DNA of 11,924 nucleotides, taken from the NCBI GenBank assembly GCA_030146875.1, contig JASLAX010000060.1, positions 1 through 11,924 of the forward strand. Direction: 5' to 3'. Position numbers and translations under genes: made by a program. Of the stretch, positions 5,842-11,593 are shown in pieces; the first letter of the stretch is position 1; each line of letters starts with the position of its first letter. This DNA is from Longimicrobiaceae bacterium (GTDB taxonomy: Bacteria > Gemmatimonadota > Gemmatimonadetes > Longimicrobiales > Longimicrobiaceae). Below the pieces are notes generated by a model. The model was not told the origin of the DNA. It was given only the letters and a program-made list of their open reading frames with translations, and did no database searches.

Positions 5842-6992
5842 TCGGTGGGCTTCGGCGCGCGCAGGGTGAACAGGAAGGCGGCGCCCGCTCCCGGGGCGGA
5901 CTCCACCCAGATCCGGCCGCCGTGGCGCTCCACGATCTTCTTGCAGATGGAGAGGCCGATGCCCGTGCCCTCGTACTCGGCGCGGTTGTGGAGGCGCTGG
6001 AAGATCACGAAGATGCGGTCCACGAACTCCGGGGCGATGCCGATCCCGTTGTCGGCCACCGAGACCGTCCACTCGCCGCCCTCGCCGCGGGCGGCGGAGA
6101 CGTGGACGCGCGGCGGCTCCTGGCCGCGGAACTTCATGGCGTTGGCCACCAGGTTCTGGAGCACCTGCGCGAGCTGCCCGGCATCGCCCGCCACGGTGGG
6201 CAGGGGGTCGCGGGTGACGGTGGCGCCCGCGTCCTCCACGGCCGGGCCCAGGTTGGCCAGCACCCGGTCCAGCACCGCGTCCAGCTCCACCGGCTCCAGC
6301 GCCACGGCGCGGCTGCCGGCGCGGGAGTACGCCAGCAGGTCGTTGATCAGCGCCTGCATGCGCTGCACCCCGTCCACCGCGTAGCCGATGAACTCGTGGG
6401 CGTCCTCGTCCAGCCGGTCGCCGTAGCGGCGGGCCAGGAGCTGGGTGTAGCTGGCGACCATCCGCAGCGGCTCCTGCAGGTCGTGCGAGGCCACGTACGC
6501 GAACTGCTCCAGGTCGGCGTTGCTGCGGGAGAGCTCGCGCGCCTGCTCGGTGAGCGCCCGCTCGGCGTGGCGCCGCTCCGTCACGTCGCGCACCACGGCG
6601 GTGTAGATGCGCCGCCCGGCCACGTCGATCTTGCTGATGGAGGCCTCGGCGGGGAACACCTCGCCGTCCTTGCGCAGCCCGGTGATCTCGCCGCGGTCCC
6701 CCATCTCGCGCGCCGCCACCGGCGTCTCGCCGAAGCGGCGCACGTGGTCGGCGTGCCCGGGGCGGAAGCGGTGCGGGATCAGCATCTCCAGCGGCATCCC
6801 CACCGCCTCGCCGGCCGTGTACCCGAAGATGCGCTCCGCCCCCTGGTTGAAGAAGGTGATGCGCTGGGACTCGTCGCACGACACCACCGCGTCGGTGGCG
6901 ATGGAGAGGATGCCTTCGAACAGGCGCAGCCGCTCCTCGCCCTGCAGGGCGGGAAGGCCGGACGCCGGCGCGTGGTCGCGGGGGTCGGTCAC
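5838..6992 (-). CDS. PAS-domain sensor histidine kinase
   Basis: A 384-residue soluble kinase. The PAS domain spans about 22-140 (LRLFEGILSIATDAVVSCDE, then FNQGAERIFGYTAGEAVG and a PAC-like ending YTAVVRDVTER). A short coiled-coil precedes HisKA with His170 (YVASHDLQEPLRMV), the HDLQEPLR form common in kinases that partner Rcp1-like receivers. The ATPase domain shows the N box (NLVANAMKF), G1 (DNGIGI), and G2 (GTGIGLSI). No membrane segments are seen, so it senses a cytosolic or redox/light-type cue through PAS; no cofactor ligand is evident. GTG 6992 is the only start codon fitting between the upstream hairpin and the PAS domain, but it lacks a good ribosome site, so the start is less certain than the gene. 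It is first in a three-gene coupled operon. Confidence 0.9.
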   Translation of the reverse strand: MTDPRDHAPASGLPALQGEERLRLFEGILSIATDAVVSCDESQRITFFNQGAERIFGYTAGEAVGMPLEMLIPHRFRPGHADHVRRFGETPVAAREMGDRGEITGLRKDGEVFPAEASISKIDVAGRRIYTAVVRDVTERRHAERALTEQARELSRSNADLEQFAYVASHDLQEPLRMVASYTQLLARRYGDRLDEDAHEFIGYAVDGVQRMQALINDLLAYSRAGSRAVALEPVELDAVLDRVLANLGPAVEDAGATVTRDPLPTVAGDAGQLAQVLQNLVANAMKFRGQEPPRVHVSAARGEGGEWTVSVADNGIGIAPEFVDRIFVIFQRLHNRAEYEGTGIGLSICKKIVERHGGRIWVESAPGAGAAFLFTLRAPKPTE

Positions 6993-7037
6993 GGGCGGGA
7001 TGCCGGGGAAGGGGCGTGCGGGAACGGCGTAACGTAG

Positions 7038-7076
7038 GACGGGCCGCGGGGGAGCGGAAGGGCCCCCGCGGCCGTC
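7038..7076 (-). terminator. Strong GC hairpin between the small-protein pair and the kinase operon
   Basis: GGCCGCGGGGG (7042-7052) pairs perfectly with CCCCCGCGGCC (7063-7073). Past a single bulged G, GAC/GTC (7038-7040/7074-7076) adds three more pairs. It lies 21 nt past the stop of the 84-residue gene. There is no T-run. It probably separates the small-protein transcript from the kinase operon. Confidence 0.55.
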
Positions 7077-7096
7077 GTCCCCCCGCCGTCCGGCGG

Positions 7097-7351
7097 TCAG
7101 GCCATGGCCAGCGGCATGGCGGCGGTGGGCACCATCCCGGGGATGACCCCGGCGGTGCACTCCGCCTCCTCCACGTACGCCGCCAGCCGGTCGCGGATCT
7201 GCGCGCGAAGCTGCGAGGGCGGCCGGATCTCCCACCGGGCCAGCGTGGCCAGCGAGACCCGCGCGATGGCGGCCACCTCGTGGCGGGGCAGGTGGGCGGT
7301 GATCTGGAGGAAGTCCTCCACCAGGGACGGCGCCGACTGGCGGCGCGCCAT
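7097..7351 (-). CDS. Small protein with helix-turn-helix-like segment
   Basis: An 84-residue protein that I do not recognise as a named family. Residues 20-60 resemble a helix-turn-helix: HLPRHEVAAIARVSLATLAR followed by W-E-I-R and a basic helix around LRAQIRDRLAAYV, similar in pattern to the A-x-x-x-x-V-S-x-x-T-L-x-R-W-E of Xre/MerR-like DNA binders. The C-terminus is hydrophobic and low in charge. It starts 2 nt after the stop of the 109-residue gene, so the two are co-translated. A small regulator or adaptor is possible; no target is suggested by the sequence. Ribosome site GAGCTG is weak, consistent with translational coupling. Confidence 0.6.
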   Translation of the reverse strand: MARRQSAPSLVEDFLQITAHLPRHEVAAIARVSLATLARWEIRPPSQLRAQIRDRLAAYVEEAECTAGVIPGMVPTAAMPLAMA

Positions 7352-7353
7352 GG

Positions 7354-7683
7354 TCACAGCTCGGGGCCGGGGTCGAGCACCCGGCGCGTGGGTGAGGCCA
7401 TACGGCAGAGCATCTCCAGCCGGTCGTCGGCGACCAGCTCCCAGTCGGGGGGAACGATCATCAGCCGTCGCTTCTCCTGCGAGCATTCGAAGCACAGCCA
7501 CTGGTTGGGCATCCCATCGGACGCGACGGAACGACGGTCCGGGTCGGCGCGGCGCTCGGGGCCCGCGTACTCTCCCACCGACCGGCGCCGCTCCTGCCTC
7601 CTCCGCTCCAGGGCTACCGGCGACTGCGGCGACACGCGCCACACTCGCCACTCGGTTCCTTCCCTGTCGCGGAACGTTCTCAT
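7354..7683 (-). CDS. Uncharacterised 109-residue protein with ERR/DRR motifs and a CxxC
   Basis: Not a named family. The N-terminus MRTFRDREGTEWRVWRV looks like a short beta-strand module. The middle (26-52) is highly basic, with the repeated form ERRRQERRR, then GPERRADPDRR, a motif seen in many small bacterial proteins of unknown role. The C-terminal part has WLCFECSQEKRRLMIVPPDW with a Cys64-x-x-Cys67 pair and a further Cys93 near the end, so metal or redox binding is possible. I chose ATG 7683 over the TTG at 7689. The style strikes me as typical of Longimicrobium-like genomes, from memory only. It is the first gene behind a good sigma-54 element, which argues it is a real, regulated gene. 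Confidence 0.65.
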   Translation of the reverse strand: MRTFRDREGTEWRVWRVSPQSPVALERRRQERRRSVGEYAGPERRADPDRRSVASDGMPNQWLCFECSQEKRRLMIVPPDWELVADDRLEMLCRMASPTRRVLDPGPEL

Positions 7684-7723
7684 ACGCAAAGGTTTGGGTT
7701 CGCGTCCACCTTCCCGACCGGCA

Positions 7724-7740
7724 TAGCAAGCGGCGTGCCC
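7724..7740 (-). promoter_or_regulatory. Candidate sigma-54 (-24/-12) promoter of the small-protein pair
   Basis: The minus strand reads GGGCACGCCGCTTGCTA. The GG (7738-7739) and GC (7726-7727) are exactly 10 nt apart, GGCACG matches the -24 box, and TTGCT matches the -12 box. Predicted initiation near 7714 leaves a leader of about 30 nt before ATG 7683. It is the best match of the three such sites in the window. Confidence 0.7.
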
Positions 7741-7753
7741 CCGACGGAACGGC

Positions 7754-7786
7754 GGAGGGCCGGTCGCGCCCCGCGCCCGGCCCTCC
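7754..7786. terminator. Perfect 10-bp hairpin between the DCC gene and the small-protein pair
   Basis: GGAGGGCCGG (7754-7763) pairs with CCGGCCCTCC (7777-7786). Inside, CGCG/CGCG (7765-7768/7772-7775) forms a further stem. It is 112 nt past the DCC-gene stop and just upstream of the sigma-54 element. It could end the DCC transcript or be part of an activator site. Confidence 0.4.
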
Positions 7787-7897
7787 CCGCGCTTCTCCCT
7801 CCGCCGGCTACCGGGGCAGGAATACGGCGGAGCGCTCGGAGGTCCGCTGCGCCGCGCCGGCCCCCCGCCCGCAGCGAGAGTGCGGTGGGTGCGCCCG

Positions 7898-8350
7898 TCA
7901 CGGCTCCCGGCCCTGGAGTACGGGCGGCGGCGCGTCGTCCACGAAGCGGGCGCGCACCTCCGGCGGGGGGATGGGGCACGCGTCGAACCTTCCGAACACG
8001 CGGTAGCGGTGGCGCGCGAAGAGCCGGTACGCCGCGTCGCGGATCGAGCGGGGGACGACCACGCCCACGCGGGCGAGCGACCACGGGAAGCCGAGGTACC
8101 CCGCGACCCGCAGCGCCGCGTCGGAGTGGGTCAGCACGCGCTCGGCGCCGTCCTCGCCCTCCTCCACCCACACCACGGTGTCCATCCCGGCGAGATGCGG
8201 ATGGCGGGCGACGACGCCGGCGGCGAAGGGGCTCTGCAGGGCGGCGAAGCGCAGCGTGTTCCGCCGGTCGTGGCGGAGGATGGTCTTCACGGTGGCGTCG
8301 CAGAACCCGCAGACGCCGTCGTAGAGCAGGACGGGAGGCGTGGGCGGCAT
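7898..8350 (-). CDS. DCC-family thiol-disulfide oxidoreductase (DUF393)
   Basis: A 150-residue thioredoxin-like protein. The family signature YDGVCGFC is at 10-17, with Cys14 and Cys17 forming the CxxC pair, followed by a helix (DATVKTILRHDRR) and the usual LRFAALQSPFA segment (33-43). Later family features are the hydrophobic GYLGFPWSLARVGVVVP (84-100) and RSIRDAAYRLFARHRYRVFG (101-120). The family is proposed to act as a thiol-disulfide oxidoreductase; substrates are not established. There is no signal peptide. The ATG at 8350 is the only in-frame start placing the motif near the N-terminus, though its ribosome site is weak. It lies downstream of the ligase gene by 185 nt with a hairpin between, so co-transcription is uncertain. 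Confidence 0.85.
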   Translation of the reverse strand: MPPTPPVLLYDGVCGFCDATVKTILRHDRRNTLRFAALQSPFAAGVVARHPHLAGMDTVVWVEEGEDGAERVLTHSDAALRVAGYLGFPWSLARVGVVVPRSIRDAAYRLFARHRYRVFGRFDACPIPPPEVRARFVDDAPPPVLQGREP

Positions 8351-8462
8351 GGGCGGATCCGGTGGGGGTCGCGCGCGCCGGCACGCCCGGCACGCGCAGG
8401 GGAGTGTACGCCCCCGCGCGCCGCTCCGCGAGGAGATGTCCGATGGCGGGGGCGGCGGGACG

Positions 8463-8480
8463 GCCGCGGACGCCCGCGGC
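8463..8480 (-). terminator. Short hairpin after the ligase gene
   Basis: GCCGCGG (8463-8469) pairs perfectly with CCGCGGC (8474-8480) around a 4-nt loop, 55 nt past the ligase stop. There is no T-tract, and the flanks are GC-rich enough for chance stems. Confidence 0.25.
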
Positions 8481-8535
8481 GAAGCCTCCCCGCCTCGCCG
8501 GCGAAGCGACGGCCTCCTCCGCCGGCCCTCCCCCC

Positions 8536-9579
8536 TCACCCCTCCAGCAGCCGCAGCGACGAGCGGCTCTCGCGCTCCACCTGGGCCATGCGGCACTGCT
8601 GCGGCGCCTTGTCGGGGCGCCAGCGCAGGAACCTGGTGCCGTGGCGGAAGCGGCCTCCGCTGAAGTGGTCGTACTGCACCTCCACCACCAGCTCCGTCTT
8701 CAGCGACTCCCACTCGCCGGTGCGCTCGGTGCTCCAGCGGCTGGGGCCGCCGGGCGCCTTGCCGGTGAAGCCGGGGGCGCCGCGAAGCGCCTCCAGCTTC
8801 GGCGTCAGCGCCGCCCGCTCGTCCGCCTTCATGGTGGAGGTGAAGCCCACGTGGTGCAGCAGGCCGTCCTCTCCGTACAGCCCCAGCAGAAGGGAGCCCA
8901 CGATGCGCGTCTTGGAGCCGTAGCGGAAGCCGCCCACCACGCACTCGGCCGTGCGCATGTGCTTCACCTTCCGCATTCCCGTGCGCTCCCCCGAGCGGTA
9001 GGGCTCGGCGACGAGCTTCGCCATCACGCCGTCCAGCCCGCCCTCTCCCCCCGTCAGCCATTCCCGGGCGCGCTCCAGGTCGCGCGTCATGGGGGAGAGT
9101 CGCACCGCGCCGCCGTCCTGGCCCAGGAACTGGCCGGCGAACGCCTCCAGCTTCTCGCGCCGCTCCTCCAGCGGGCGGTCGGTCAGCGGTCCGCCGCGGG
9201 GGCCCAGGAGCTGGTCGAATGCGATCAGCGAGGCGGGGTGCTTCTCGGCCAGCATCTTCACGCGCGAGGCGGCGGGGTGCACGCGGAGGAGGAGCTCGTC
9301 GAAAGAGAGGAAGTCGTCCACCGGCACCACGATCTCCCCATCGAGAACGAAGCGCTTCGCCTTCAGCGCCTTGAGCGCGGCCACCACGTCGGGGAAGTAG
9401 CGCGCGAGCGGCTTGCCGGCCTTGGAGCGGATCTCCACCTGGTCGCCGTCGCGGAAGGCCAGGCAGCGGAAGCCGTCCCACTTGGGCTCGTACCACCACG
9501 CCGGGCCCACGGGCAGCTCGGGGACGGACTCGGCCTCCATGGGCGCATAGTCGGTGGGGACGGGCAGGTCTACAGCCAC
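8536..9579 (-). CDS. ATP-dependent DNA ligase, LigC-like
   Basis: A 347-residue ligase with nucleotidyltransferase and OB-fold domains only. Motif I is YEPKWDGFR with adenylated Lys33; motif Ia SKAGKPLARYFP (52-63); motif III LDGEI (79-83); motif IV GLDGVMAK (181-188); motif V KVKH (204-207); and a C-terminal OB-fold ending with RFLRWRPDK. The length and N-terminus (DLPVPTDYAPMEAESVPELP) resemble mycobacterial LigC more than full-length LigD, which also carries polymerase and phosphoesterase domains. It seals nicks using ATP. GTG 9579 is preferred over ATG 9540 because GGAG lies 8 nt upstream and the resulting 10-nt overlap couples it to the polymerase gene. Together the two proteins split the LigD functions; no 3'-phosphoesterase or Ku gene is seen nearby. 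Confidence 0.92.
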   Translation of the reverse strand: MAVDLPVPTDYAPMEAESVPELPVGPAWWYEPKWDGFRCLAFRDGDQVEIRSKAGKPLARYFPDVVAALKALKAKRFVLDGEIVVPVDDFLSFDELLLRVHPAASRVKMLAEKHPASLIAFDQLLGPRGGPLTDRPLEERREKLEAFAGQFLGQDGGAVRLSPMTRDLERAREWLTGGEGGLDGVMAKLVAEPYRSGERTGMRKVKHMRTAECVVGGFRYGSKTRIVGSLLLGLYGEDGLLHHVGFTSTMKADERAALTPKLEALRGAPGFTGKAPGGPSRWSTERTGEWESLKTELVVEVQYDHFSGGRFRHGTRFLRWRPDKAPQQCRMAQVERESRSSLRLLEG

Positions 9580-10511
9580 GGCGACAGCTCCACGCGGCCG
9601 CGCTTCCCCAGCAGCGGCCGCCACGGGTCCCCGTCCCGGCGAAGTCGCGCGGGCACGGTGTGCAGGGTGAAGTCCTCGATGCGCGCGCCGCCCTCCAGCT
9701 CCTCCCACGACACGGGGGTGGAGACGGTGGCCTCCGGCTTCGGGCGCACGGAGTAGACGGAGGCCAGCGTGCGCCCCCACGCGTTCTGGTTGTAGTCCAC
9801 CAGGACGCGCTTGTCCGGCCGCTTGGCGATGCGGTACTCCGCCGTCACCAGCTCCGGGTGCCGCCCCGCCATTGCGAAGGCGAAGGTCTTGGCGAAGGTC
9901 CACACCTGCTTCTGCAGCGGGCCGCGGACGATGGGCACGTACACGTGGACCCCGCGCGAGCCCGTGGTCTTGGCCCAGGCGCGGATCTTCAGCGCGGCCA
10001 GGGCGTCGCGCACCCGCAGGGCGGTCTCCACCACCTGCTCCCAGGTGGCGCCGGGCGTGGGATCCAGGTCGAAGTGCAGCCAGTCGGGCCGGTTCACGTC
10101 GTCGCAGCGGGCGTACCACGGGTTCAGGTCGATGCACCCCAGGTTCACCAGCCAGAGCAACGACGCCAGGTCCTGCGCCATGGGAAAGTCGATCACGCTC
10201 CCCGACCCGTGCTCGATCGAGCAGGTCTCGATCCACTCGGGGCGCCCCTCCGGCGCGCGCTTCATGAAGAAGAACTTCCCGTGGATGCCGTTGGGGAAGC
10301 GCTTCATCACCATCGCCCGGTCCTTCAGGTGCGGCAGCAGGTGCGGGGCGACGGCCTCGTAGTACCGCAGCAGGTCGCCCTTGGTGATGCCGCGCTCCGG
10401 GAAGAACGGCTTCCGCAGGTTGGTCAGGCGCACCGTGCGCCGCCCCACCTTCACGTCGCACGCGCTCCGGTCCGCCGGGATGATCGAGTCGGGCTCGTCC
10501 TTCGCCGCCAT
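9570..10511 (-). CDS. ligD: LigD-type DNA polymerase/primase domain protein
   Basis: A 313-residue stand-alone polymerase of the archaeo-eukaryotic primase superfamily, equivalent to the polymerase domain of LigD. Visible family blocks are KRFPNGIHGKFFFMKRAP (70-87), the metal-binding HFDLDPTPGA with Asp148 and Asp150, KTTGSRGVHVYVPI (181-194), and DYNQNAWGRTLASVYSVRPK with Asp239 (239-258), then STPVSWEEL. These enzymes add ribo- or deoxynucleotides at gaps and broken ends before ligation. The start is firm: GGAGGAGG lies 3 nt before the ATG. It is the first gene of a two-gene unit with the ligase and lies behind a candidate sigma-54 promoter. It resembles the mycobacterial PrimPolC-LigC arrangement. 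The symbol reflects domain family, not a fused LigD. Confidence 0.92.
   Translation of the reverse strand: MAAKDEPDSIIPADRSACDVKVGRRTVRLTNLRKPFFPERGITKGDLLRYYEAVAPHLLPHLKDRAMVMKRFPNGIHGKFFFMKRAPEGRPEWIETCSIEHGSGSVIDFPMAQDLASLLWLVNLGCIDLNPWYARCDDVNRPDWLHFDLDPTPGATWEQVVETALRVRDALAALKIRAWAKTTGSRGVHVYVPIVRGPLQKQVWTFAKTFAFAMAGRHPELVTAEYRIAKRPDKRVLVDYNQNAWGRTLASVYSVRPKPEATVSTPVSWEELEGGARIEDFTLHTVPARLRRDGDPWRPLLGKRGRVELSPWL
9588..9591 (-). promoter_or_regulatory. Ribosome site deciding the GTG start of the ligase
   Basis: GGAG on the minus strand lies 8 nt before GTG 9579 and inside the last codons of the polymerase gene. The alternative ATG at 9540 has no such site. The overlap suggests translational coupling of ligase to polymerase. 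Confidence 0.5.
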
Positions 10512-10558
10512 GGGCCTCCTCCGCCGTCTCTCCGCTCTGCCGTGGGAGGGGCGGGAGG

Positions 10559-10574
10559 GGCAACTTCGGTGCCC
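10559..10574 (-). promoter_or_regulatory. Candidate sigma-54 (-24/-12) promoter of the polymerase-ligase unit
   Basis: The minus strand reads GGGCACCGAAGTTGCC. GG (10572-10573) and GC (10560-10561) are exactly 10 nt apart, with GGCAC at -24 and TTGC at -12. Initiation near 10548 gives a leader of about 37 nt ending in a strong ribosome site. The same bases can form a bulged hairpin with a TTCG loop on the plus strand, which may be incidental. Confidence 0.6.
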
Positions 10575-10682
10575 TCCGTCGGCCATCACGCCGTGCTGGT
10601 GCGGCGACCTCCGCGCGGGTACTCTACATCCGGTGGACGTCCGCGTGGCGTCGTCTCCTCCCGCATCCCGCGGAGCCCCCGG

Positions 10683-10985
10683 ATGCGCAGCCCCGCCCAC
10701 CGCACCCGCGCCGAGCGCCCTGCCGCGGCGAAGACGGGGGAGCAGCAGGGAGGGAAGGCGTTGCGCCAGGGCGTGGCCGACTACTTCGCCCAGATCGTCT
10801 GGGCGGGCATCAACAAGGACGACGCGATGCGGAAGCGGGTGGAGGGCACGTTCCACCACCCGGACAAGAAGGTGCTGCTCCCGGATTACGAGCCCTACCG
10901 CGAGGCCGCCAACGGGGAGCGGCGGGCCGGCATCGTGGGGCTGCCCAACCTGGCCGGGGCGTTCTTCCAGGGCGGCTGGACCTGA
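10683..10985 (+). CDS. Uncharacterised 100-residue protein
   Basis: I do not recognise this protein. After a basic N-terminal tail (1-27) comes a segment that looks folded: GKALRQGVADYFAQIVWAGI (24-43), then NKDDAMRKRVEGTFHHPDKK, PDYEPYREAANGERRAGIVG and a hydrophobic end LAGAFFQGGWT. There is no signal peptide, membrane helix or Cys. GGAG lies 9 nt upstream of ATG 10683. Codon use (GC-ending third positions) supports coding on this strand; upstream in the same frame the sequence is low-complexity and antisense to the polymerase gene. It is divergent from the polymerase-ligase unit and 49 nt before the next plus-strand gene. Function unknown. Confidence 0.55.
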   Translation: MRSPAHRTRAERPAAAKTGEQQGGKALRQGVADYFAQIVWAGINKDDAMRKRVEGTFHHPDKKVLLPDYEPYREAANGERRAGIVGLPNLAGAFFQGGWT

Positions 10986-11034
10986 TCGGCAGGAGATGAC
11001 GGGCGACGGAGGTGTCCTCTCACCGGGGCGAGCG

Positions 11035-11535
11035 ATGGAAGACTGCGGCGTGGGGCGGCTGCTGGAGCGGCGGCTGGCCGACTGGAGCGGCCTTGGGGAG
11101 GGATGCAGGGAGGCGGACCTAGCGAGGTCGCTGCCCTTGCGCGAGGGGGAGGGGATGGCGCACCTGGGGTCGGGGGCGGAGGAGTACCGCTTCCGGGTGA
11201 TGGCCCCGCCCGGGTTCGTGGACGCCGTCTTCCTCTACTTCCGCGGGGACGTGCTGGCCCTGGTGCGCACCGACTACTGGTCGCTGGACGCGGCGGAGTG
11301 CGCGGCGCTGCTGGAAGCGCTGGGCGAGCCGGAGCACCGCATGGAGCTGGTGTGGAAGAACGACGCGATCCCGGACGGCGACCGGGTGTGGCCGGGGCGG
11401 GGGATCGCCCTGGGCGTGATCCCGGAGACGGGAATCGTCGTCCGCGTAGCCCTGTTCCCCCCCTGCACCCTGGCCGACTACGAGGCGCGCTACCGCTCCA
11501 CCGAGCCCGTCCGCGAGTTCCGCGAGCGCGACTGA
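11035..11535 (+). CDS. Uncharacterised 166-residue protein, upstream of the DUF4157 gene
   Basis: Not recognised. The N-terminus (MEDCGVGRLLERRLADWSGL then GEGCREADLARSLPL) is helical with two Cys. The rest alternates strands and helices: YRFRVMAPPGFVDAVFLYFR (51-70), LALVRTDYWSLDAAECAALL (74-93), a GIALGVIPETGIVVRVALF strand pair (123-141), and a charged end. It looks like a compact cytosolic alpha/beta domain, with no signal peptide or membrane helix. ATG 11035 has GGGGCGAG upstream; ATG 10996 (13 codons longer) has AGGAG immediately adjacent, too close to be ideal, so the start is uncertain. It precedes the DUF4157 gene by 58 nt on the same strand. An accessory or immunity-type role for that locus is possible but is inference only. 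Confidence 0.65.
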   Translation: MEDCGVGRLLERRLADWSGLGEGCREADLARSLPLREGEGMAHLGSGAEEYRFRVMAPPGFVDAVFLYFRGDVLALVRTDYWSLDAAECAALLEALGEPEHRMELVWKNDAIPDGDRVWPGRGIALGVIPETGIVVRVALFPPCTLADYEARYRSTEPVREFRERD

Positions 11536-11593
11536 CCCGCTGCGCCCTCTCTTCCCGAAGTCTCCGCACGCTCCCGCGACCTGCGAGGCACCC

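Noticed and set aside
4897..6384. 495-codon open frame on the plus strand opposite the kinase operon
   Set aside because: It is the antisense of kinase and receiver motifs, with HLH/RVQ-rich low complexity typical of GC-rich shadows.
7684..7689. TTG 7689 as the start of the 109-residue protein
   Set aside because: ATG 7683, two codons later, is the more usual start codon and begins the MRTFRDREG form; neither has a strong ribosome site.
8403..8408. TACACT (minus strand) as a -10 box for the DCC gene
   Set aside because: No -35-like sequence occurs at 16-19 bp, so a promoter call is not supported.
8536..9540. ATG 9540 as the ligase start
   Set aside because: No ribosome site lies before it, while GTG 9579 has GGAG at 8 nt and keeps the LigC-like N-terminus DLPVPTDYAPMEAESVPELP.
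7735..9756. 673-codon open frame on the plus strand opposite the DCC and ligase genes
   Set aside because: It is antisense to complete catalytic motifs of the ligase; its own translation has no recognisable domain.
10554..10577. TTCG-loop hairpin on the plus strand as a terminator or RNA element
   Set aside because: It needs two bulges and coincides exactly with the sigma-54 element of the polymerase gene, which explains the sequence better.
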